Shown piece after piece: positions 42,942 to 51,742 of a stretch of DNA of 58,166 bases. How positions within the stretch are numbered: the first letter of the stretch is position 1; each line of letters begins with the position of its first letter. Source of the stretch: Methanobacteriota archaeon. Lineage in GTDB: Archaea; Halobacteriota; Methanosarcinia; Methanosarcinales; Methanosarcinaceae. The position numbers and the translations under genes were made by a program. Location of the stretch: assembly GCA_016841265.1 (NCBI GenBank), contig JAENZL010000001.1, positions 102,603 to 160,768 of the forward strand, in the 5' to 3' direction. The notes below the pieces were generated by a model. The model saw only the letters and a program-made list of their open reading frames with translations. It had not been told where the DNA came from and ran no database searches.

Positions 42942-45194
42942 ATGGATCTGTCAAAGTATATGGGCATTTTCAGGGAAGAATCCGAAAGAAATCTCAAACA
43001 ATTGAACGATTCACTGCTTGCACTTGAGCAAAACCCCGAAAATACGGAACATGTGAATATAGTGTTTCGTCTAGCCCATACTTTCAAAGGTATGGCAGCG
43101 ACGATGGGATTCAAGGAAATCGTCGAGCTTACTCATGAAATGGAAAATCTGATCGAAAGAATCCGTACCCAGCAGCTCAAGCTAGATGCCTCTTTAATCG
43201 ACCTTCTGTTCGAATGCCTTGATTCCCTGGAAGGGCTTGTGGAAAACGCCTGTAAAAATGCAGGCATCAAACCTAGCAGAGGTAAAACCGGTGAGGAAGA
43301 GAAAAGCAAAACCTATCCTGACCCCGGAGAAGTTTTGAAAGCACTCAGAGCCATAAACACCCCCATAACTGCAAACACAAAAGAAAAAATAATAGGGAAG
43401 AATGTTTTTTCCAGAGAGGAAGAGGAAGAGGCTGAAAAAGAGAGAGAGCCTAAAGGAGAGAGAAATAGTAAAGAAGTGTCCCTGGATCCAGATGAAGAAA
43501 CTTCTCAACATCCGGCAAGAAAAGATTCTCCATGTCCGGGGGTAATAAAAGAAGTTCCGGAGACAGGAGAAGACTCCTCAATAACAGAAAGCTCCTCAAC
43601 AACCTTTTCAATAACAGAAGAAGGCATCCTCACTACAGAAATCGAATTTTCAGAAAAAGAAAGGGCATCAATAGAAGAAGCGGAAATGGATGGGGCAAAG
43701 GTGATGCTCGCCCACATTGCACTGAAAGATACCTGTCTCCTGAAATCTGCTCGTTCAGCCCTGGCAATCCGCAAGATTTCGGAAAATGGGAAGATTATCA
43801 GAACCTTTCCTGGTATTAATGAACTTGAAGAAGAAAATTTCGAGCTTGATTTTGAAGTGGTTTTTTCAACAAAAAAAGATGGATACACCATCAAAACCAA
43901 AATTAGCAACATTCCTGAAATAGAAGACGTGTCAATAAGGAGTTTAAGCTCCGAACATGCCTACAAAGAGGCTTACAGAGAGCCGGACCCTGTACATGAA
44001 AAACCCACTGGAAAAATGCCTTTCTTTTCCAAACCCAACCCGAAAATAAAGAGCATCCAGAGCGTGAGGGTTAGCACTGAACAGCTTGATAAGTTGATGA
44101 ACCTGGCAGGAGAACTCGTGATCACGAGAAGCAGGATCAACCAGCTGACTCTGGACTTTAAATCCAAGGAACTGGAGGAAACACTTTCAGAACTCCGCAA
44201 ACTTACCGGGGAAATGCAAGAAGAAGTGATAGAAGCAAGGATGGTGCCTCTTGACCACATCCTCAATATATTCCCCAGAATGGTAAGAGATCTTGCAAAG
44301 TCAGAAAACAAGAAACTCGATTTCATTATAAAAGGAAAGGAAATCAAGCTTGACAGGACCGTTCTGGACGAAATCGGGGACCCCCTGGTTCACCTCCTGA
44401 GAAATGCAGTAGATCACGGGATTGAGAGCCCGGAAAAACGCCTTGAACTCGGGAAAAAAGAGACAGGGGCGATAATGCTCACGGCTTCAAGACAGGAAAA
44501 TTACGTCATTATAAAAATCGAAGACGACGGGCAGGGGATAGACACGGCAGAACTCCGGAAGGCTGCCGAAGAACAGGGGATTATCTCCCGGGAAGAAGCG
44601 GAACAGCTTCCAGAAAGGGAAGCAATGCAGTTGATCTTTACCCACGGTTTCAGTACTGCCAGCAGGGTCACTGATGTTTCTGGCAGGGGTGTGGGGATGG
44701 ATGTTGTAAAGAACCGGATTGAAAATCTCGGAGGGTCCATAAAAATCGAATCAAAACCCGGGAAAGGAACACGGTTTGAATTAAAACTGCCCCTGACCAT
44801 CGCCCTTTATCAGGCCATGCTGGTAGAAGTCGGGAATGAAAGGTATGCAATCCCCTTCACCAACATAATAAAAAATATAGAAATCCCGAAGGAAGCTGTC
44901 CGGCATATCAACGGCGAAGAAGTTACTATGGAAAGCGGAAAAGTGCTCCCCTTACTGAAGTTGCGCAGTCTTTTTGGGCTGCCCCTTGAAGAGAGAGAAA
45001 AACTCGTTGTCGTAGTAGCGGAAAAAGCTGGACAGGTCATGGGAATTGTAGTTGACAGGCTGCTGGGAAAACAGGAAGTTATAATAAAAACTTTCAAAAG
45101 CAAACTACTGGAAGAGACAAAGGGGTTTGCAGGTGCGACAATTATGGGCGACGGGAATGTGGTCTTGATCCTTGACATCAATACTCTTGTCTGA
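42942..45194 (+). CDS. cheA: Chemotaxis histidine kinase CheA
   Basis: This 750-residue kinase has the Hpt domain with phosphoacceptor His46 (FRLAHTFKGMAATMGF). A charged, low-complexity linker (about 140-215) leads to a P2-like region, the dimerisation helices (LDKLMNLAGELVITRSRINQ), the ATPase core (LVHLLRNAVDHGIE N box, IEDDGQGID G1, SGRGVGMDVVKNRIENLGG G2) and a CheW-like C-terminus (MLVEVGNERYAIPF). It phosphorylates CheY and CheB in response to receptor state. All catalytic boxes are intact. Start ATG 42942 (MDLSKYMGIF). Confidence 0.95.
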   Translation: MDLSKYMGIFREESERNLKQLNDSLLALEQNPENTEHVNIVFRLAHTFKGMAATMGFKEIVELTHEMENLIERIRTQQLKLDASLIDLLFECLDSLEGLVENACKNAGIKPSRGKTGEEEKSKTYPDPGEVLKALRAINTPITANTKEKIIGKNVFSREEEEEAEKEREPKGERNSKEVSLDPDEETSQHPARKDSPCPGVIKEVPETGEDSSITESSSTTFSITEEGILTTEIEFSEKERASIEEAEMDGAKVMLAHIALKDTCLLKSARSALAIRKISENGKIIRTFPGINELEEENFELDFEVVFSTKKDGYTIKTKISNIPEIEDVSIRSLSSEHAYKEAYREPDPVHEKPTGKMPFFSKPNPKIKSIQSVRVSTEQLDKLMNLAGELVITRSRINQLTLDFKSKELEETLSELRKLTGEMQEEVIEARMVPLDHILNIFPRMVRDLAKSENKKLDFIIKGKEIKLDRTVLDEIGDPLVHLLRNAVDHGIESPEKRLELGKKETGAIMLTASRQENYVIIKIEDDGQGIDTAELRKAAEEQGIISREEAEQLPEREAMQLIFTHGFSTASRVTDVSGRGVGMDVVKNRIENLGGSIKIESKPGKGTRFELKLPLTIALYQAMLVEVGNERYAIPFTNIIKNIEIPKEAVRHINGEEVTMESGKVLPLLKLRSLFGLPLEEREKLVVVVAEKAGQVMGIVVDRLLGKQEVIIKTFKSKLLEETKGFAGATIMGDGNVVLILDINTLV

Positions 45195-45262
45195 AAAAAA
45201 CTACTCGCTGAAAAATCGCTGGAAAACTCTCCGGAAAACAATGTTCTTAGATACTGGAAAAT

Positions 45263-46222
45263 GTGGACAAAATGGAAAATGAGAAATTAAGAAACGATGA
45301 AATCCAGGAGGAAGATCCGGATTTGGAGCTGCTGAAGAAAGCCATCAAGAAAAATCTAGGCTTTAACTGCGAGCAGTATAAAGAGTCTCATTTCAGGCGT
45401 AGAATCAACGTACGTGTCAGAGCCACCAATTCAAGTAGCTATGCAGAGTACCTGAAAATCCTGAAAAAAGATCAGGATGAATACAGGAATCTGATTGAAG
45501 CCCTTACCGTAAATGTCAGTGAATTTTTTAGGAACCCGGAAACCTACACAGTGATTGAAAAAGAAGTCCTGCCAGCCCTGATAAAATCCAAATCCAATTC
45601 AATGGTGAAATCAATTCGTATCTGGAGCGCAGGCTGTGCAGCAGGGGAAGAAGCTTATTCCCTTGCAATACTGCTGCACATGCTTCTGAACAAGGACTTT
45701 GGGAAATACAGGATAAGCATAATGGGTACGGACATTGATTCTTCTAGCCTGGAAAAAGCCAGGAAAGGTGTCTACGGTGAAAACGTACTTAAAAACGTGG
45801 ATGAAAAAACAAGGGAACGCTATTTCATAAAGAAAGGCGGGATGTACCAGGTCACCGACCAGTTGAAAAACATCACGCATTTCAAGCAACATGACCTGAT
45901 ATCCGGACCGAAGTTAAGTCATTTTGATATGATTATCTGCCGGAACGTCATGATATACTTTAATAAAGAAATCCAGGAACAACTGCATCTTGACTTTTAT
46001 AAAGCCCTGAGCCAGGGGGGCTTTTTCATAATAGGAAAAGCGGAAACTCTGCTCGGAACAGCAGCCGGTTATTTCAAACCTTACAATACAAGAGAACGCC
46101 TTTACGTAAAGGAAAATAAAGGAGAGATCCATGGGAAAAGAGAAGAGATCCATGGGAAAAGAGAAGAGATCCATGGGAAAAGAGGAGAGATCCATGGGAA
46201 AAGGGATCAGGAAGCTAAATGA
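45263..46222 (+). CDS. cheR: Receptor methyltransferase CheR
   Basis: This 319-residue enzyme methylates receptor glutamates using S-adenosylmethionine. The N-terminal helical domain (FRRRINVRVRATNSSSYAEY, TVNVSEFFRNPETY) is followed by the SAM site IRIWSAGCAAGEEAYSLAIL, MGTDIDSSSLEKAR and DMIICRNVMIYFN. The last 33 residues are an in-frame repeat, EIHGKREEIHGKREEIHGKR, produced by the 21-bp repeat that also carries the starts of cheC. The start may be the GTG at 45263 or the ATG at 45272. Confidence 0.94.
   Translation: MDKMENEKLRNDEIQEEDPDLELLKKAIKKNLGFNCEQYKESHFRRRINVRVRATNSSSYAEYLKILKKDQDEYRNLIEALTVNVSEFFRNPETYTVIEKEVLPALIKSKSNSMVKSIRIWSAGCAAGEEAYSLAILLHMLLNKDFGKYRISIMGTDIDSSSLEKARKGVYGENVLKNVDEKTRERYFIKKGGMYQVTDQLKNITHFKQHDLISGPKLSHFDMIICRNVMIYFNKEIQEQLHLDFYKALSQGGFFIIGKAETLLGTAAGYFKPYNTRERLYVKENKGEIHGKREEIHGKREEIHGKRGEIHGKRDQEAK
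46121..46207 (+). repeat. 21-bp repeat carrying four cheC start codons
   Basis: Four copies of a unit containing GAGATCCATGGGAAAAG place ATG codons at 46131, 46152, 46173 and 46194, all in the cheC frame. Copies one and four have GGAGAG before the ATG; copies two and three have AGAAGAG. The same bases encode the repeated tail of CheR in another frame. Confidence 0.92.
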
Positions 46223-46817
46223 CTTCGAGTATGGAGCACTAAAAGAGATCGGAAATATAGGGATAGGGAATTCTGCAACCTCCCTTTCAAAGCTCACCCA
46301 TACTGGTGTCCACGCCAATATTCTGGGCGCAGGGTTTGAATTTATTGAAAATATACCGAAAATCACAGGTACCTCAGACTCCCTGGTTATGGGAACCTTC
46401 ATGCATGTCAAAAAAGAGTTGAATGGTTATATCCTGATTTTTTTCCCTGAAGACAGCGCCAGAAATCTCTGCCGGGCCGTAACCGGAGAAAGAGAGGTGA
46501 ACCTTGCAGACAGGCTGAACAGGTCCGTGATTGAAGAGGTTAGCCATATACTTGCAGGGACCTATATCACCTCCCTTGCGGATTTTTTACATATGGACGT
46601 TTCCATTTCAACACCTTACAGTGCATACGATATGTTAGGCTCAATCCTCAATTACGTGCTAACCGAGATGTGTTATAAGACGGATTTAGCTCTCATACTG
46701 GATTCCGAATTTTTGGTAAAAGAAAATAAGATAGAAGGAATTTTTGTTACCCTTTTTGATCCGGTTTCCCTGGACTACATGTTAGAAAAGATCAATAGAA
46801 TGTTAAACAAGCCATGA
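46194..46817 (+). CDS. cheC: CheY-P phosphatase CheC
   Basis: From the last repeated ATG the product has 207 residues (MGKGIRKLNDFEYGALKEIG), the usual CheC size; the first repeated ATG at 46131 would give 228. The first active-site helix has ALKEIGNIGIGNSATSLSKL with the Glu and Asn of the CheC/CheX/FliY phosphatases. The second site reads SVIEEVSHILAGTYITSLAD, where the Asn expected after Glu is His, so one of the two sites looks degenerate. CheC also partners CheD. The gene overlaps cheR by 29 bases from this start. Confidence 0.9.
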   Translation: MGKGIRKLNDFEYGALKEIGNIGIGNSATSLSKLTHTGVHANILGAGFEFIENIPKITGTSDSLVMGTFMHVKKELNGYILIFFPEDSARNLCRAVTGEREVNLADRLNRSVIEEVSHILAGTYITSLADFLHMDVSISTPYSAYDMLGSILNYVLTEMCYKTDLALILDSEFLVKENKIEGIFVTLFDPVSLDYMLEKINRMLNKP

Positions 46818-46941
46818 AAATATGAAGTGTGTTTCCATGCTATCTCAAGTTCAGACATTTTCACCCGGCAAGTCTGCCATTAATGAGACCCGGATGAAGG
46901 CAAAAATCAATCATATTCCACACAAAGGAGGGCTTTGAAAA

Positions 46942-47430
46942 ATGCCTGATATGCCTGATTCCAGCTTGATTATTGTGGGAATAGGGGGATTTGCAATAGC
47001 CAGAAGCCCTGCAAGACTAAAAACCTCAGGACTTGGCTCCTGTGTAGGAGTAACGATCTATGACCGGAAAGAGCATATCGGAGGTCTTGTCCATGCCATG
47101 CTTCCGAGTGCAAAAGGGGATCGCCTTGAGAACAACCCTGCAAAGTACGCAGACTCCGGGATAGAGTACATAATAGAAGAAGCAATAAAAACAGGAGCCT
47201 CCAAAAAAAGACTCGAAGCAAAAATCGTCGGTGGAGCAAGCATGTTTCCAAATACCTTTTTGAATATAGGAAAAAGAAACATAAAATGTGCTAAAAAAAC
47301 GTTAGATGAGCTTGGTATTCCGATCGTTGCGGATGACACCGGGAAAAATTACGGACGCACGATAATACTGGACACCTCTACCGGAATTCTTTATGTAAAA
47401 AGTGCCCTCTACGGCTGCAAAGAGATCTAA
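46942..47430 (+). CDS. cheD: Receptor glutamine deamidase CheD
   Basis: This 162-residue protein has the catalytic Cys in GLGSCVGVTIYDRK, the His in GGLVHAMLP and the Thr/Ser region in KTGASKKRLEAKIVGGASMF. It converts receptor glutamines to glutamates and is regulated by CheC. AAAGGAGGGC lies before the ATG, a near-perfect ribosome site. Last gene of the che operon. Confidence 0.94.
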   Translation: MPDMPDSSLIIVGIGGFAIARSPARLKTSGLGSCVGVTIYDRKEHIGGLVHAMLPSAKGDRLENNPAKYADSGIEYIIEEAIKTGASKKRLEAKIVGGASMFPNTFLNIGKRNIKCAKKTLDELGIPIVADDTGKNYGRTIILDTSTGILYVKSALYGCKEI

Positions 47431-47437
47431 GGTTGTA

Positions 47438-47474
47438 CGTGAACTACCCCTCCATGACTCCTTCGGAGTTAAAA
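47438..47474 (+). repeat. ACTACCC motif with small hairpin after cheD
   Basis: CGTGAACTACCC, identical to the block after the signal peptidase gene, is followed by a short stem ACTCC-TTC-GGAGT (47457-47469) and then TAAAAAG. It may be a decayed IS200/IS605-type end or a terminator. Confidence 0.45.
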
Positions 47475-48196
47475 AGCTAACTTATAACCGGTTATTAGCA
47501 CTACTTCTTTACACCACTTCTTTACACCACTTTCTTACTCCACTTTCTTACTCCACTTTCTTACACCACTTTCTTACACCACTTTCTTACACCACTTCTT
47601 TACACCACTTCTTTACACCACTTCTTTACACCACTTCTTTACACCACTTCTTTACACAACTTCTTTACACAACTTCTTTACACAACTTCCTAACACACAT
47701 CACTGAATGGGATTACCAGAATATTTTTACAATTTAGTCCAATGCCCCCAATATTTGTTGGAAGTTTGATTCAGATCCAGTTCTCTGATAAATTATATAT
47801 TTGATATAAATATTATAATTGACATTAATAATACGAGTAGTATTATAAAGTTTAGAATGTACTGCATAAAACGGATTTGGTTGCAATTAAAACCGCAAAT
47901 AATGGGAGAATTTGCAGAGAACTCGCAGATGAACTGCAAATGAACTGCAAAAGATTAAATCTCCATGCGGCTGTGTTCAGGATACTGGCAGGCTGGTAGG
48001 CAGCATCAGACAGTGACAAACAGTGGCGGATAGTGTTGAACAGTACATGCCCTGCTATATCGGCACATGCGATATTATATGTACAGTAAGATATGTACAG
48101 TAAAGAATATCCCAATACAGCAATAGCAACCGAATAACAGTAAAAACAACAACAAAATAACATAAACCTACCGAAAAAAAAGAGCAAGGGATTTAT
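47475..48196. other. Repeat-rich region upstream of ftr
   Basis: After the 13-bp minisatellite comes an AT-rich stretch with a TATA-like ATTATATATT at about 47792-47801 and GATATTATATG at about 48069-48079, and repeats of ACAGTAA-like words. Either box could drive ftr. AAGGGAT lies just before the ftr start. Confidence 0.45.
47502..47690. repeat. 13-bp minisatellite, about 14 copies
   Basis: ACTTCTTTACACC and ACTTTCTTACACC units run without spacers. The array lies between the che operon and ftr. Confidence 0.92.
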
Positions 48197-49090
48197 ATGG
48201 AACTCAATGGCGTAGAAATCGAAGATACATATGCAGAAGCGTTTCCGATCAAGATTGCAAGGGTCCTCATAACCGGTGCAACAAAGCGCTGGGCTCATGT
48301 AGCAGCCAGTGAAGCTACCGGCTTTGGGACTTCCGTTATCATGTGCCCCGCAGAAGCCGGGATCGAAAGGTTTGCAAGCCCCAGCGAGACCCCTGACGGC
48401 AGGCCCGGAGTCTACATCCAGATCTGCACCTTCGGATACAAGGCACTCGACGAACAGCTTCTCGAAAGGATCGGACAGTGCGTACTGACCGCACCCACAA
48501 CCGCAGTATTCAACGGGTTCCCTGAAGCTGAGAAACAGTTCAACATAGGCTTCAAACTTAAGTTCTTCGCGGATGGGACGGAGTCTGAAACCGAAATCGC
48601 AGGTAAAAAGGTCTTCAAGATCCCGATCATGGAAGGAGACTTCCTGGCAGAGGAAAACATCGGAGGCATCAGTGGAATTGCCGGTGGAAACTTCTTCATC
48701 TTCGGAGATTCCCAGATGAGCGCCCTCACCGCAGCCGAAGCTGCCGTGGATGCAATCGCCGAACTTGAAGGTTGCATCACCCCCTTCCCCGGAGGTATCG
48801 TGGCCAGCGGGTCCAAGTCCGGAGCAAACAAATACACGTTCATGAAGGCCACAGCCAATGAAAAATTCTGCCCCTCCATCAAGGACAAGGTAGAAGGCAC
48901 TGAAATTCCGGCCGATGTCAACTCTGTATATGAAATAGTAATCAACGGGATTGACGAGGAAAGCATCAAGAAGGCAATGAAAATCGGAATTGAGACCGCA
49001 GTTACCGTTCCTGGTGTAAAGAAGATCACCGCAGGAAACTACGGCGGAAAACTCGGTAAGTACCAGTTCAAGCTGCACGAGCTCTTCTGA
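48197..49090 (+). CDS. ftr: Formylmethanofuran:tetrahydromethanopterin formyltransferase
   Basis: This 297-residue enzyme of the C1 pathway moves the formyl group between methanofuran and tetrahydromethanopterin (tetrahydrosarcinapterin in Methanosarcina). Recognisable stretches are MELNGVEIEDTYAEAFPIKI, ITGATKRWAHVAASEATGFG, CPAEAGIE, SETPDGRPGVYIQICTFGYK and the C-terminal NYGGKLGKYQFKLHELF. Length matches the family. It is soluble and acts as a tetramer. Stands alone with its own upstream region. It is a firm marker of a methanogenic or related archaeon. Confidence 0.97.
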   Translation: MELNGVEIEDTYAEAFPIKIARVLITGATKRWAHVAASEATGFGTSVIMCPAEAGIERFASPSETPDGRPGVYIQICTFGYKALDEQLLERIGQCVLTAPTTAVFNGFPEAEKQFNIGFKLKFFADGTESETEIAGKKVFKIPIMEGDFLAEENIGGISGIAGGNFFIFGDSQMSALTAAEAAVDAIAELEGCITPFPGGIVASGSKSGANKYTFMKATANEKFCPSIKDKVEGTEIPADVNSVYEIVINGIDEESIKKAMKIGIETAVTVPGVKKITAGNYGGKLGKYQFKLHELF

Positions 49091-49552
49091 GCCCGCTGCT
49101 TTTTCCTTTATTTTTCATTAAATTTCTTTTTTCAGTCATCCTTTATTTTTCCATTAAATTTCTTTTTTCATTTATCATTTAGTTTTATATATACAGTTTT
49201 TCTTTTTTTATAAGGAATTGTTTTTTCGGTTATTTTTTATTAAATTAACCCTGTTTTTCATTTTATTTATTGTCCCTGTTTTATATCTTTTACCCCTTTC
49301 TTTTTTACCCCTTTCTTTTCACTCCTTTACCACTTTCTTTTCCACTTTTTCAGATACTCTTTTTATTTTTCAGATCATATTACTTTTAGAACATACTTAG
49401 ATAAGTGACATGTTGCTTTTCAGGACATACTTGCTGTAAGGATTTTAGGAAGTGTGGTTTTAACACCGGCAATCGTAAACAGAGTGCAAAATTAAACAAA
49501 AACAAAAAAATAAACGGAGTGGAAAAAACTGAACAGAACTAAACTAAATTAC
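49091..49552. other. T-rich intergenic region after ftr
   Basis: Long T runs (TTTCTTTTTT, TTTTTTCTTTT and others) directly after ftr are likely its termination zone. A hydrophobic 60-codon frame here is translated poly-T and is not called. Confidence 0.5.
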
Positions 49553-49840
49553 ATGGTAGACTTTTGTCTGACAATTCTGTTTCTAATTGTTGCCTTCACA
49601 GGCCTTTATATGCACTTTTTCATACCCTCGGGAGTCCCCCGTGGTATGTATGTTGTCTATATGGGGCTCACAAAAGCCACATGGATCTGGATTCACAACA
49701 AATCCGCAATCCTGATGACAATTATCGTAGCTTTTCATCTCATCCTCCACTGGAGATGGATCGTGTGCACAACGAGAAATTTCTTGAGGAGGGAAAAAGT
49801 AAAAACAGAAGTATACGAATCCGTTTGTGAGTCCGAATGA
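49553..49840 (+). CDS. Small membrane protein, DUF4405-like
   Basis: This roughly 95-residue protein has two or three membrane segments: FCLTILFLIVAFTGLYMHFF and ILMTIIVAFHLILHWRWIV. Histidines in GLYMHFF, WIWIHNK and AFHLILHWRW are spaced as in DUF4405 and cytochrome-b-like haem proteins; W-HW is a hallmark. Function unknown, possibly electron transfer at the membrane. The frame stays open upstream of the ATG at 49553 and reads KKLNRTKLNY, which looks like the normal family N-terminus. The only ribosome site (GGAG, 49516-49519) would serve a CTG at 49529, so the true start is unsettled. Confidence 0.7.
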   Translation: MVDFCLTILFLIVAFTGLYMHFFIPSGVPRGMYVVYMGLTKATWIWIHNKSAILMTIIVAFHLILHWRWIVCTTRNFLRREKVKTEVYESVCESE

Positions 49841-49884
49841 ATGTTGTTTTAAGGAAAAAAATTAGGAATAAAAGAAAAAGAGAA

Positions 49885-51423
49885 TCAGAGCCCGAGGGCA
49901 CTGAAACCTGAAAGAATTACTTCCCGCGGGTCGATTCCGGTTACCTGTACCATGACATAGGCACCGATGAAAGTTCCTATCACGCTGCCTACATTTGCAA
50001 AGCTGGCTACCAGAAGGACTCGCATAAACTTGTTTTTGAACATTTCCCCGACGGTATCGATCCCTGCGAGAGCCTTTATGTCCTCGGTGGTCGGATTACG
50101 CTGTTTTGCTTCGACGAGACCGGCAAACCAGCCTGCAGCCATCATGGGGTTCAGGGAAGTTAGCCAGGCCACCAGGAAAGCCGTGGCAATGGAATAGGGG
50201 TGACCGCCCGCAAGCAGAGTCCCGGCTGCACTCAAGGTCCCGTTGATCAGGAACCACCAGCCAAACGCTATTAGCAGAAGTTCCAGGGGTGTACCCGAGA
50301 GGAGCAGGAGCAAAAACACCGCTATGGCCAGGCCGACAATCCCGAAACCAATTACTTTGCCTGCACTGAAGCGCTTTTTAGGGATGTCTATGAGACTACC
50401 CAGGGGGGGAATGCTCTTCGGCTCCTTGAGGTATTTGAGAATCCCGGGCTTGTGCCCTGCCCCTACAACAACAACAATAGTTTTGTTCCCCCCTGCTGCT
50501 GTCCTGAGAATGCTACCTGCAAGGTAAGCATCCCGCTCATCTATCAGGACTTCGGCCGCAGTCGGGGCAAAGTCCCTGAGTTCGCTAACAAGGGCAGTTA
50601 CCACGTCCTGTTCCGTGATACTATCAATATCGATATCTGCTCCTTTCCCGATTCCGATCAGCCCTCCGACAAGAGAACCAAGCATTCTTATTTTTTCAAA
50701 GAACTTCATCCGGCCCCAGAAACGCTGGAGCGTGATCTGGATGTCCCGGTCGATAAGGGCTACCCTGGCTCCTGAAGCCTCAGCCTCCTCAATCGCCATA
50801 AGCATCTCGGAACCCGGTTTGACACCCATATCTTCCCCGATCTTCTTCTGAACATAGGCAAGCAGCCAGTTGATCAGGTAAAAATAGACCTTTCCTCCAC
50901 CCAGGATATCTTTTATCGGGAGTTGCTTCTCCTGAACATTACCCTTCAGAGAATCGTAGCGCCCCCGGCAGAGTTCAACAGCCACAATGTCAGGCTTTAA
51001 CTTCCTGATGGTTGTCTTGACCTCTTCCACGCTCTTCTCCGAAACATGAGCGGTACCTATGATCACTATTTTCGAAGGCTGACGCTCAGCCTCCCTGGTC
51101 TCAACAACCTGAACCCCCGGGGTGGGCTGAAGCTTTGAAACAGGAGTTGAACCGGGAAGAGGTTCTGCAACAAAGCCGGAGCTCAGGTCCAGCTTGCCCT
51201 CAACCACCGTTCCAGCCTCAGCCGCAGATTCAAGTACCTCCGCCTCGGCTTTCTCCGGCTCGGAGGCTGAAGAATTAGAAAGTTCAGACTTTCCTGCGGA
51301 AATATCACCTTCCGCAGATTTAGTAGCAAGTTCATCCACAGAGTATATAGAATCCTGGGAAGAACTCTGAAAGTAGTACTCAGGCTCTCTGTCCTGAGAA
51401 TCTGTGACATCGGATTTTTCCAT
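49885..51423 (-). CDS. TraB-family membrane protein
   Basis: This 512-residue protein has the TraB/GumN core beginning KIVIIGTAHVSEKSVEEVKT (about 118-137) with the conserved GTAHVS and, later, IVAVELCRGRYDSL and VVVVGAGHKPGILKYL. The C-terminal third has four or five membrane segments (IVGLAIAVFLLLLLSG, LAGGHPYSIATAFLVAWLTS, ASFANVGSVIGTFIGAYVMV). The first 115 residues are acidic, Ser/Glu-rich and low-complexity, not part of the family. TraB relatives include the enterococcal pheromone shutdown protein and probable metalloproteases; the archaeal role is unknown. Confidence 0.88.
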   Translation of the reverse strand: MEKSDVTDSQDREPEYYFQSSSQDSIYSVDELATKSAEGDISAGKSELSNSSASEPEKAEAEVLESAAEAGTVVEGKLDLSSGFVAEPLPGSTPVSKLQPTPGVQVVETREAERQPSKIVIIGTAHVSEKSVEEVKTTIRKLKPDIVAVELCRGRYDSLKGNVQEKQLPIKDILGGGKVYFYLINWLLAYVQKKIGEDMGVKPGSEMLMAIEEAEASGARVALIDRDIQITLQRFWGRMKFFEKIRMLGSLVGGLIGIGKGADIDIDSITEQDVVTALVSELRDFAPTAAEVLIDERDAYLAGSILRTAAGGNKTIVVVVGAGHKPGILKYLKEPKSIPPLGSLIDIPKKRFSAGKVIGFGIVGLAIAVFLLLLLSGTPLELLLIAFGWWFLINGTLSAAGTLLAGGHPYSIATAFLVAWLTSLNPMMAAGWFAGLVEAKQRNPTTEDIKALAGIDTVGEMFKNKFMRVLLVASFANVGSVIGTFIGAYVMVQVTGIDPREVILSGFSALGL

Positions 51424-51742
51424 TATCAGTCTCTCTGTTGCGGCGGCCCAAAAAATCGAAAAATTTTTCTGAACTCTGAAACCGCTTCGTTTAAAGATTT
51501 AAAGATCTGGAGTATGGTAATTACCTGCCAGCAATTTATAATTTTTTGCACCTTGAAGTTTTTTCTAGAATATTGAACAGTAAAAACTCATTTGTAAGAA
51601 CCTGGCCAGTTATAGACCCTATAATAACTACATCCTGTAAGAACTCATTTGTAAAAACTCATTTGTAAAAACTCATTTGTAAGAACTCATTTGTAAGAAC
51701 TCATTTGTAAGAACTCATTTGTAAGAACTCATTTGTAAGAAC
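51424..51742. other. TraB promoter region and minisatellite
   Basis: The right part, next to TraB, is AT-rich and should hold its promoter. The left part is a minisatellite that runs up to the stop codon of the M50 protease gene, whose flank reads AAGAACTTACTCACTC, as if derived from the repeat. Confidence 0.5.
51638..51742. repeat. 14-bp minisatellite, about 7.5 copies
   Basis: GTAAGAACTCATTT units (some GTAAAAACTCATTT) run to the 3' end of the M50 protease gene. A single outlying copy is at about 51581-51600. Confidence 0.92.

Noticed and set aside
47852-49078. 408-codon open frame on the minus strand
   Set aside because: It is antisense to ftr, which is a firmly recognised enzyme; the frame is a by-product of codon bias and has no family similarity.
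49218-49400. Hydrophobic 60-codon frame after ftr
   Set aside because: It is translated T-rich DNA in the termination zone of ftr, with no ribosome site.
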